From JBFGCA01 sp041567315 (GTDB lineage: Bacteria > Acidobacteriota > Thermoanaerobaculia > Multivoradales > JAHEKO01): a stretch of DNA of 19,318 bases. This document shows positions 7,575 through 13,221 of the stretch, in pieces. The stretch is taken from NCBI GenBank assembly GCA_041567315.1, contig JBFGCA010000094.1, positions 1 through 19,318 of the forward strand, written 5' to 3'. The stretch's first letter is position 1. Every line of letters begins with the position of its first letter. A model generated the notes under the pieces. It had not been told where the DNA came from, made no database searches, and worked only from the letters and a program-made list of their open reading frames with translations. Made by a program: the position numbers and the translations under genes.

Positions 7575-7669
7575 CGCTCCGGCGGCATCCTACTGCCAGC
7601 CCGGCGCCCGAACCCCTGTCGTAGAGTTCCGCGGCCCAGAGATCCTGGAGGTCCGAAGAGGAGGGGCGA

Positions 7670-8368
7670 ATGCGCTGGCAGCGAGGCAGGAGGAGCCGAA
7701 ACGTCGAGGACCGCCGCGGGCGGCGGGTGGGCCGCGCCGCCGGCGCCGGGCTGGGCGGCGGGGCGCTGCTGATCGTGGCGGTGATCTACCTGCTGACCGG
7801 TCAGGACCCCGGCCCGCTGGTCGAGATGATGAACCAGCCGGCGGGCGCCGGCGCTTCGCTGCCCAGCTCGCCGGGCGCCAGCTTCGGACCCGAGGACGAG
7901 CTGGCCGACTTCGTCTCGGTGGTGCTGGCCGACACCGAGGACACCTGGGACCAGCTCTTCGCCCAGATGGGCAGCCGCTACCAACCGCCGGTGCTGGTGC
8001 TCTTCACCGACGCGGTGCAGTCCGCCTGCGGCTTCACTTCGGCGGCGGCGGGGCCCTTCTACTGTCCGGCCGACCATAGGGTCTACATCGACCTCGGCTT
8101 CTACCGCGACCTGAGGCAGCGCTTCGGGGCGCCCGGCGACTTCGCGCAGGCCTACGTCATAGCCCCCCACGAGGTGGGCCATCACGTCCAGAACCTGATG
8201 GGAATCTCCGAGGAGGTCCACCGCATCCGCCAGCGGGTCTCGCGCGTCGACAGCCAGGAGATCCTGACCCTGCCGGCCCTCGGCGGCTCCGACCCCAACG
8301 GCACCGTGGGCTTCGGCGCGATCCGCGCGCGGGCCGCCTTCGCCGAGGTCCTGGCCTTCGAGGAGTGA
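7670..8368 (+). CDS. ypfJ: YpfJ-type zinc metallopeptidase, truncated at the C-terminus
   Basis: ATG at 7670 follows a strong GAGGAGGGG ribosome site by 4 nt. The N-terminal part is typical of the neutral zinc metallopeptidase family PF04228: MRWQRGRRSRNVEDRRG, one membrane anchor (residues 27-43), then DTEDTWDQLF, SACGFTSAAAGPFYCPAD, VYIDLGFY and DFAQAYVIA-P-HEVGHHVQNL. After EVHRIRQRVS the family likeness stops and about 40 unrelated residues run to the stop. Complete relatives are about 280-300 residues and contain an ELQADCFAG-like segment with the third zinc ligand; I see it in none of the three forward frames here. Family members as I know them read IAHEVGHH, so the proline before the motif looks like a one-codon insertion in a C run. 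It is probably non-functional or changed in function. The vapBC-2 module begins 29 nt downstream on the other strand. Confidence 0.75.
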   Translation: MRWQRGRRSRNVEDRRGRRVGRAAGAGLGGGALLIVAVIYLLTGQDPGPLVEMMNQPAGAGASLPSSPGASFGPEDELADFVSVVLADTEDTWDQLFAQMGSRYQPPVLVLFTDAVQSACGFTSAAAGPFYCPADHRVYIDLGFYRDLRQRFGAPGDFAQAYVIAPHEVGHHVQNLMGISEEVHRIRQRVSRVDSQEILTLPALGGSDPNGTVGFGAIRARAAFAEVLAFEE

Positions 8369-8397
8369 GCGCCCGCGCGGCGCGTCGACTCCGGCGC

Positions 8398-8799
8398 TCA
8401 GGCCGGCAGGCGCTCGAAGCCCTGATCGGAGAAGTCGCGATCGAGGGTGAAGGCGCGGCGCACGCCGAGAGCGCGCATCGCCGCGAAGCTCGCGCAGTCC
8501 ACCAGACTGAGCCCTCGCCGCGAGGCGGTGAGCAGTGCTGCGACCGCCTCCCGGTGGCCGTCAGCGTCGATCCAGCGAACCGCGATCCACGGTAGCAGGG
8601 CGTCGTCGAGGGCGCGGACCGCCTGCATGCCGAGGCGCCGCTGGACAATCGCGAAGGTCTCGACCAGGACATAGCTGGTGGTCACCATCCGCTCCTCGCT
8701 TTCGACGAGCTCGGTCCACGCCGCCGCCGCTGCCTCGTGCCGAGCCTCGTCAGCGTCGAGGACGGCGAGCAGCGCCGAGGTGTCCACGAAGGTCGTCAC
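8398..8799 (-). CDS. vapC: VapC-family PIN-domain toxin (module 2)
   Basis: This is a 133-residue PIN-domain ribonuclease toxin. The acidic residues are D6 (TTFVDTSALLAV), the Glu of YVLVETFAIV near residue 47, the Asp of SLVDCASF near residue 100 and the Asp pair in TLDRDFSDQGF near residue 119. All are in place, so it is predicted active. The ATG overlaps the vapB stop by 4 nt (ATGA), indicating translational coupling. It is convergent with the truncated metallopeptidase. It is clearly different in sequence from the VapC 2.6 kb away, so the two modules are independent acquisitions rather than a local duplication. Confidence 0.87.
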   Translation of the reverse strand: MTTFVDTSALLAVLDADEARHEAAAAAWTELVESEERMVTTSYVLVETFAIVQRRLGMQAVRALDDALLPWIAVRWIDADGHREAVAALLTASRRGLSLVDCASFAAMRALGVRRAFTLDRDFSDQGFERLPA

Positions 8800-9044
8800 T
8801 CGCCGGCGGCCTCTTCGAAGTAGCGGTCGTGTGCGCTCCCGAGGTCTTCAGCCCCCGAGCGGAAGCGACCGATCGCCGCCAGCGCACGCTGCCTGAGCGC
8901 CTCGCGCTCGACGGGAAGGCGGGCCGTCAGCAGGTCTTCGACCCCGTTGCGGATCAGCTCCGCCATCGAGACGCCCTCCCGGGCTGCGAGCCGCTTGAGG
9001 CGCTCCGCCTGTGACTCCGTGAGCTGGATCTGGGTTCGAATCAT
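8796..9044 (-). CDS. vapB: VapB-type CopG/RHH antitoxin (module 2)
   Basis: This is an 82-residue antitoxin. MIRTQIQLTESQAERLKRLA followed by GVSMAELIRNGVEDLL is a clear ribbon-helix-helix domain of the CopG type. The acidic tail (GSAHDRYFEEAAGE) fits toxin binding. The ATG at 9044 is the only sensible start: a TANNNT box ends 6 nt before it and there is no Shine-Dalgarno. Three tandem 8-bp repeats upstream are probable operator half-sites. It is divergent from the phosphatase-fold lipoprotein gene with about 150 nt between the starts. Confidence 0.86.
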   Translation of the reverse strand: MIRTQIQLTESQAERLKRLAAREGVSMAELIRNGVEDLLTARLPVEREALRQRALAAIGRFRSGAEDLGSAHDRYFEEAAGE

Positions 9045-9050
9045 GATGTA

Positions 9051-9080
9051 AATTTAGCGTTATTGATGTCATGATGTCAA
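9051..9080 (-). promoter_or_regulatory. vapBC-2 promoter
   Basis: On the minus strand a consensus TTGACA (9075-9080) is followed by an 18-nt spacer and TAAATT (9051-9056), which ends 6 nt before the vapB ATG. The predicted transcription start therefore falls on or next to the start codon, so the mRNA would be leaderless. The -35 box lies inside the tandem 8-bp repeats, so repressor bound there would block RNA polymerase. Confidence 0.55.
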
Positions 9081-9087
9081 GATGTCA
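9064..9087. repeat. Three tandem 8-bp operator-like repeats
   Basis: TGATGTCA (9064-9071), TGATGTCA (9072-9079) and AGATGTCA (9080-9087) abut without spacers. A fourth partial copy, TGATGTA, lies at 9044-9050 over the start codon region. RHH antitoxins often bind arrays of short repeats as stacked dimers, so this is the probable autorepression site of vapBC-2. It overlaps the -35 box. Confidence 0.55.
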
Positions 9088-9157
9088 CCGTCCTCATGAG
9101 GCAAGACGGCACGGAAGAGTGTGATCTCGCAAGACCCAAGCTGCCGACGCCGGCCTA

Positions 9158-9187
9158 TTGACCGCCCTCTGAACTGCGGCCTACGGT
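9158..9187 (+). promoter_or_regulatory. Promoter of the phosphatase-fold lipoprotein gene
   Basis: TTGACC (9158-9163), an 18-nt spacer and TACGGT (9182-9187) form a good -35/-10 pair. The -10 ends exactly 6 nt before the GTG start at 9194, the same geometry as the two vapB promoters, again predicting a leaderless transcript. No Shine-Dalgarno is present. Confidence 0.5.
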
Positions 9188-9193
9188 TGGGCC

Positions 9194-11218
9194 GTGACCG
9201 TCCGCAGGCTGCTCCCGCTGCTGCTCGCGCTCGTCGCCTGTGCGGGTGAACAACCCTCACGCGTCCTGGTGCTGGGTCTCGACGGGCTCGACCCGCAGGT
9301 GGTGGACCTGCTGATGTCGGAGGGGCGGCTGCCCAACTTCGCGCGGCTGCGCCGCGAGGGCGCCTACGGGCGGCTCAAGAGCGACGAGCCGCTGCTCTCC
9401 CCCATCCTGTGGACCACCATCGCCACCGGGCGGCCGCCACACGAGCACGGCATCACCCACTTCGTGGCCCAGGACGCGGCCGGCCAGCGGCTGCCGGTGA
9501 CCAGCCGGCTGCGCCGGGTCAAGGCGCTGTGGAACATCGCCTCCGAGGCCGGCCGGCGGGTGGCGGTGGTCGGCTGGTGGGCGACCTGGCCGCCCGAGGC
9601 GGTCGACGGCGCGGTGGTCAGCGACCACGCCGCCTACCACTTCCTGTTCGAGGACGGCTTCGCCGACAGCGCCCCGGACGAGGCCAAGACCCATCCGCCC
9701 GGGCTGGCGGCCGAGATCGCGCCGCTGCTGGTGCGGCCGGAGGAGCTGACCGCCGCCGATCTCGCGCCGTACGTGGACGTAGATCCCGGGGAGCTGGCGC
9801 GGCCGTTCGATTTCGCCGACGACCTGGCCCACTTCCGCTGGGCGCTGGCCGCCGCCCGCAGCCACCAGCAGATCGGGCTCGAGCTGTGGCGTCGGGAGCG
9901 GCCCGACCTCGCCCTGGTCTACGTCGAGGGCGTCGACTCCACTTCGCATCTCTTCGGCCACCTGTTCCGGGCGGCGGACCTGGCCGGCGAGCTGGCCGAG
10001 CAGCAGCGGCGCTACGGCCGCGCGGTCGAGGAGATGTATCTGTTCGCCGACCGGCTGGTGGGCGCGTACCTCGAGGCCATGGACCGGCGGACGACGTTGA
10101 TCGTGCTCTCCGACCACGGCTTCCGGCTCGGCGCCCTCCACGACGATCCCAGCCACACCCGCGACCTGCGCCGGGTGAGCGAGCGCTTCCATCGCAAGGA
10201 GGGGATCCTCTACCTCTACGGCCACGGCGTGAAGCCGCGCGCCCGCATCGACCGGCCCGGCCTGCTCGACGTGACGCCGACGGCGCTCGCCCTGCTCGGC
10301 CTGCCGGCGGCCGCCGACATGCCGGGCCGGGTGCTCGCGGAGGCGCTCAAGCTCAACGAGCCGCCGCCGCGGTTCGCCAGCTACGAGGGCGGGCCGGACT
10401 CGCCGGCTGCCTCGGGCGGCGCTCCCGATGTCGCCGCTACCGACACCACCATCGAGCAGGCGCGGCTCGAGCACCTGCGGAGCCTCGGCTACCTGGGCGG
10501 CGGCGCCGGGCCGGCGGCCGACCCGGCCACGGCACCGAGCGGCGTCACCGCCGAGGTCCCGGCCACGGCCGCCGCCCCGGAGGGCCGGCGCAACCTGGCG
10601 GCGATCGAGTTCGGCGCCGGCCGCTACGAGGCGGCCGCGGCCCTCTATCGCCAGCTTCTCGACGAGGACCCCGAGGACCCCTCGCTCCACACCAGCCTGG
10701 CCGGCAGCCTGGGGGTGCTGGGCCGCTATCCCGAAGCCCTGGAGCACCTCGAGCGCGCCCTCGAGCTCGAGCCGCTGAGCGTCGAGGCCTACCACAACCG
10801 GGCGGTGATCCTCGAGCGCCAGGGCCGCCTCGAGGCGGCGGTCGCCGACTACCGCACCGCGGTGCGCTACGCTCCCGACTACGAGCCCTCGCGCCACGCG
10901 CTAGAGCGCCTCACCGGCTCGGCCGCCGTCAGCGCCCCGCGCACCCCGGCAGAGCGCCAGGCCGCCACCCTCGCCGAACAGGCCAGCCAGGCCGCCCGCC
11001 GCGGCGACTACGCCGCCGCCCTCGTCCTGCTCGAGCAGGCCGAGAGCCTGGCCCCCGACTACCCGCTGCTCTACCAGTACCGTGCCAACGTCGCCTACCT
11101 GACGGGCGACCGCGACGCCGCCATCGCCGCCCTCGAGCGCGCCCTCGAGCTCGAGCCCGGCAACGCCCTCTTCCGCCGCAACCTCGAAAGCCTCCGCCGC
11201 CCCGCCCCGCCGCGCTGA
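9194..11218 (+). CDS. Alkaline-phosphatase-superfamily (type I phosphodiesterase) lipoprotein with TPR domain
   Basis: This is a 674-residue protein with a lipoprotein signal peptide: MTVRRLLPLLLALVAC, lipobox LVAC with C16. Alanine at +2 argues for the outer membrane in a diderm. Residues about 23-400 have the alkaline-phosphatase/nucleotide-pyrophosphatase fold (PF01663-like). The metal-binding Asp is in LGLDGLDP (D30), the probable nucleophile is T74 in SPILWTTIATG, further ligands are in VEGVDSTSHLFGH and LIVLSDHGF, and a late His is in DPSHTRD. A Gly/Pro/Ala-rich linker follows. TPRs fill residues about 465 to the end (for example YEAAAALYRQLLDEDPEDP and LEHLERALELEPLSVEAY). The substrate is unknown; a phosphate ester or phosphodiester of a nucleotide or cell-envelope component is likely. 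GTG 9194 is the start because it places the signal peptide correctly and a promoter box sits right before it. Confidence 0.82.
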   Translation: MTVRRLLPLLLALVACAGEQPSRVLVLGLDGLDPQVVDLLMSEGRLPNFARLRREGAYGRLKSDEPLLSPILWTTIATGRPPHEHGITHFVAQDAAGQRLPVTSRLRRVKALWNIASEAGRRVAVVGWWATWPPEAVDGAVVSDHAAYHFLFEDGFADSAPDEAKTHPPGLAAEIAPLLVRPEELTAADLAPYVDVDPGELARPFDFADDLAHFRWALAAARSHQQIGLELWRRERPDLALVYVEGVDSTSHLFGHLFRAADLAGELAEQQRRYGRAVEEMYLFADRLVGAYLEAMDRRTTLIVLSDHGFRLGALHDDPSHTRDLRRVSERFHRKEGILYLYGHGVKPRARIDRPGLLDVTPTALALLGLPAAADMPGRVLAEALKLNEPPPRFASYEGGPDSPAASGGAPDVAATDTTIEQARLEHLRSLGYLGGGAGPAADPATAPSGVTAEVPATAAAPEGRRNLAAIEFGAGRYEAAAALYRQLLDEDPEDPSLHTSLAGSLGVLGRYPEALEHLERALELEPLSVEAYHNRAVILERQGRLEAAVADYRTAVRYAPDYEPSRHALERLTGSAAVSAPRTPAERQAATLAEQASQAARRGDYAAALVLLEQAESLAPDYPLLYQYRANVAYLTGDRDAAIAALERALELEPGNALFRRNLESLRRPAPPR

Positions 11219-11231
11219 CTGACCAGCCCTG

Positions 11232-11507
11232 TCAGGCCCGGCCCCGCACCGAACGGGGCGGCGCCGCGGCACCCCGCAGAATGCCCTCGGCGCTCAGATC
11301 TTCATCGAGATCGGGCCAGTGGATCCCGTAGCCCCCACCGCTCAGGCGCCAGTTGGCGAGCTGCGCCGAAGAGGCGCGCAAGAGCCGCGGATACCAGGCC
11401 AGTGGCACCGAGACGGATCGGCCGTCGGCCAGCCTGACGACGAGCGAATCCGCCGTAAAGCCGTCGCTTTCGATCCGCATCCCGGACTCATCGGTCGAAA
11501 TAGTCAT
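11232..11507 (-). CDS. DUF2442 protein (second gene of DUF4160/DUF2442 pair)
   Basis: This is a 91-residue protein with the DUF2442 pattern: DGFTADSLVVRLADGRSVSV, PLAWYPRLLRAS, then the C-terminal GGYGIHWPDLDEDLS. DUF2442 proteins commonly follow DUF4160 proteins and the pair has been proposed as a toxin-antitoxin system, with DUF2442 as the likely antitoxin; this is family knowledge, not proof of function. The ATG overlaps the end of the DUF4160 gene by 20 nt, a sign of coupling. The 3' end is 13 nt from the convergent TPR lipoprotein gene. The Arg-rich last ten residues fall outside the domain. Confidence 0.8.
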   Translation of the reverse strand: MTISTDESGMRIESDGFTADSLVVRLADGRSVSVPLAWYPRLLRASSAQLANWRLSGGGYGIHWPDLDEDLSAEGILRGAAAPPRSVRGRA

Positions 11508-11724
11508 CCCAGGCTTTCCTCAGCTCGTTGCGATGCCTACGAACCCGTCTCTCTATCCTGCGAAGCTCTGGAGCGCGAAATCCCACGTTGCGCGCCAGCG
11601 ACACCGGGCCGAGCCAGAACTTGACTGAGAGATCGTCCCGATCGACATGAACGTGAGGTGGCTCCCCGAGGTCGTGACTCACGAAGTATAGGCGGTACGG
11701 CCCCTCTCTGAGGATGGTCGACAT
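11488..11724 (-). CDS. DUF4160 protein (first gene of DUF4160/DUF2442 pair)
   Basis: This is a 78-residue protein with the full DUF4160 pattern: MSTILREGPYRLYFVSHD, GEPPHVHVDRDD, VKFWLGPVSLARN, and a C-terminal helix with RRHRNELRKAWDDYF. The HVHV motif is diagnostic. The ATG at 11724 is directly preceded by GGAGGG, which is very close for a Shine-Dalgarno. The family is of unknown biochemistry and is usually encoded with DUF2442, as here. The gene lies just downstream of a diverged palindromic element whose left limit I cannot fix. Confidence 0.8.
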   Translation of the reverse strand: MSTILREGPYRLYFVSHDLGEPPHVHVDRDDLSVKFWLGPVSLARNVGFRAPELRRIERRVRRHRNELRKAWDDYFDR

Positions 11725-11776
11725 CCCTCCGCTTCCCCGAAGAGAAGACGGAATCTCGGACCGGAAACTGTCGCGC

Positions 11777-11877
11777 CGAGCCGAGGTTCTCGGGCTCGAG
11801 GCTGGAGCGATAGCGCCGCCGATGGCCTCGCCCCGTCGCCAGGCGAGCGGGCGAAACCTTCACCACGGGCTCTCAGG
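11777..11877 (-). repeat. Diverged relative of the palindromic element (copy 2, at least one arm)
   Basis: Read on the minus strand from 11877, the sequence starts CCCTGAGAGCCCGTGGTGA and stays alignable with the left arm of copy 1 for about 75 nt. The best 42-nt block (CTGGCGACGGGGCG and flanks) matches about 33 positions. The arm leads to an imperfect hairpin at 11777-11798 (CGAGCC..GAG/CTC..GGCTCG), in the same relative place as the central hairpin of copy 1. Weaker similarity to a second arm can be traced on the far side to about 11725, so the full element may be about 150-175 bp, but that half is too eroded to call. The outer end carries the stop codon of the deacetylase gene. Confidence 0.5.
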
Positions 11878-13126
11878 GACAGGTCGAGGGGCGCTCCCAG
11901 GGGTAGCCGTCGGCGGGGTCGACGCAGAGGTCGGGGGTGGCGAAGCGGGCCGCCATGTTGCGCCAGGTGGTGAAGTGGACGTCGGGGGCGGAGAGGACCG
12001 GCAGCAGCACGTTGGCGGGGTCGGTGGGGTCGAAGAGCCGGCGGTCGATCAGCACCCGGCGGTCGGCGCGGGCCGGCGACATCGAGCTGCGCAGCAGGGG
12101 ATCCTCGTCGGAGGGGTGGAAGAGGATCTGGGTGATGCCCGGCGGCAGCTCGTCGCGGATCAGGTCGCGCAGCCTGAGGCGGGTCCGGGCGAGATCGTCG
12201 CCGTAGGGCACCGGGCAGTACTGGTCGAGCCGCGGGAAGGGCCAGGGCTGGACGGCGCGCTGCGCGCGCTCCAGCCGGCCGGTCAGCCAGTTGGCCAACC
12301 GCCGGGTGACCTCGTCGCCGGGCGCTTCCAGAAAGCAGCGCTTGGTGACCTCGAAGTTTTCGAAGGTGAGTGCCGGGATCGACGGCTTGGCCGGGTCGTC
12401 GTGGTACTCGCGGGCCAGCTCGAGGTACTTCTTGAAGTGGCTGCGACGGATGAAGACCGAGCCCACGTGGCTGTCGAGATGGCTCGGGGGCGGGCTCATC
12501 GGCGGCACCGCCGGGCGCCCGCCCCGCGCCGGCAGTCCGCTGACCGCCGCCTCGAGCTGCGCCCTGAGCTCGCGCTGCATGGTGAGCGGCCCGCGGTAGA
12601 GGAAGGTGTAGAAAGAGCTGCCGGGAAAGACCGGCCGCCAGCCCCAGAACAGGAACTTGTGCTTGAGGATGCGCTTGACTCCGGGTGGCGGATCGAACGA
12701 CGGCCCCCAGCGGTAGGTGTCCCACTCGGCGTTGAGGGTCAGGTGCAGGCCGACGTCGGGGGCGGCGGGCTGGGCGTTGTACCAGGCGACGAGGTCGCCG
12801 AAGAAGGGCACCGGCGGCATCGCCGAGGCCGACTGGATCTCGCCGCTCGCCAGCAGGTCGCCGATGCCCGAGTTGGTGCCCGGGAACATCCCGGCGTCGT
12901 CGGCGTGGAGGATCAAGACCTTGTTGCCGGCCCCGTAGCCCAGCCGGTCGGCCCAGTTGGTCGGCGCCGGCGCGGCGGCGGCCGCCAGCAGCAACCCGGC
13001 GGCCCACAGCAGGGCCGGCCGCGACCGTGGCGCCCGGCCGCGGGTCGAGGCGCGCCTCGCGGGCGACCGCCGCTCGGCCGGCAGGCCGGCCAGCGGGTCG
13101 TCGTGATCGGCGATGAGCAGCTTCAT
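11873..13126 (-). CDS. YdjC/ChbG-like carbohydrate deacetylase with N-terminal hydrophobic segment
   Basis: This is a 417-residue protein. KVLILHADDAGMFPGTNSGI (Asp-Asp metal site), VGLHLTLNAEW and SHLDSHVGSVF give the conserved Asp and two His ligands of the YdjC/ChbG family, metal-dependent enzymes that remove acetyl groups from N-acetylated sugars such as diacetylchitobiose. PGITQILFHPSDED near the C-terminus is also family-like. Family members are usually 240-300 residues and cytoplasmic. This one has an Arg-rich N-terminal stretch of about 35 residues, then ALLWAAGLLLAAAAA, which looks like a signal peptide or anchor. ATG 13126 is the start I favour; its ribosome site is weak. It lies downstream of mgtE on the same strand, separated by a GC-rich hairpin. 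The last codons and TGA fall inside a palindromic element, so the original C-terminus may be altered. Confidence 0.75.
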   Translation of the reverse strand: MKLLIADHDDPLAGLPAERRSPARRASTRGRAPRSRPALLWAAGLLLAAAAAPAPTNWADRLGYGAGNKVLILHADDAGMFPGTNSGIGDLLASGEIQSASAMPPVPFFGDLVAWYNAQPAAPDVGLHLTLNAEWDTYRWGPSFDPPPGVKRILKHKFLFWGWRPVFPGSSFYTFLYRGPLTMQRELRAQLEAAVSGLPARGGRPAVPPMSPPPSHLDSHVGSVFIRRSHFKKYLELAREYHDDPAKPSIPALTFENFEVTKRCFLEAPGDEVTRRLANWLTGRLERAQRAVQPWPFPRLDQYCPVPYGDDLARTRLRLRDLIRDELPPGITQILFHPSDEDPLLRSSMSPARADRRVLIDRRLFDPTDPANVLLPVLSAPDVHFTTWRNMAARFATPDLCVDPADGYPWERPSTCP

Positions 13127-13173
13127 GCAGGCCCCAGGGGGCCGCACGCCCCTCCGGTCCTGCCTCTGTAGGC

Positions 13174-13207
13174 GCCCGGCCGCGCCGGTTGTTACCGACG
13201 GCCCGGC
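13174..13207 (-). terminator. GC-rich hairpin downstream of mgtE
   Basis: On the minus strand, 15 nt after the mgtE stop, GCCGGGCCGTCGGT pairs with ACCGGCGCGGCCGGGC around an AACA loop. About 12 base pairs form, with two mismatches and a 2-nt bulge. No T-tract follows, so it could be a weak terminator, an attenuator or an mRNA-end stabiliser. It separates mgtE from the deacetylase gene. Confidence 0.4.
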
Positions 13208-13221
13208 GGAGTCAGGGGGGG

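Noticed and set aside
7575..7669. Promoter for the truncated metallopeptidase (TAGAGT at 7622-7627)
   Set aside because: The -10-like box has no acceptable -35 at 16-19 nt, so it is too weak to list.
9064..9087. CRISPR-like or replication-origin iterons
   Set aside because: The units are 8 bp, directly adjacent, without spacers, and sit in a vapBC promoter; an operator is the simpler reading.
11213..11240. Terminator hairpin between the lipoprotein and DUF2442 genes (CTGAC..GTCAG)
   Set aside because: It has only a five-pair stem, no T-tract and a large loop, so it is not distinguishable from chance.
11702..11776. Full second arm of the element-2 palindrome reaching into the DUF4160 start
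   Set aside because: A rough alignment of similar length can be drawn, but identity is low and part of it is conserved DUF4160 coding sequence, so the match there is probably chance.
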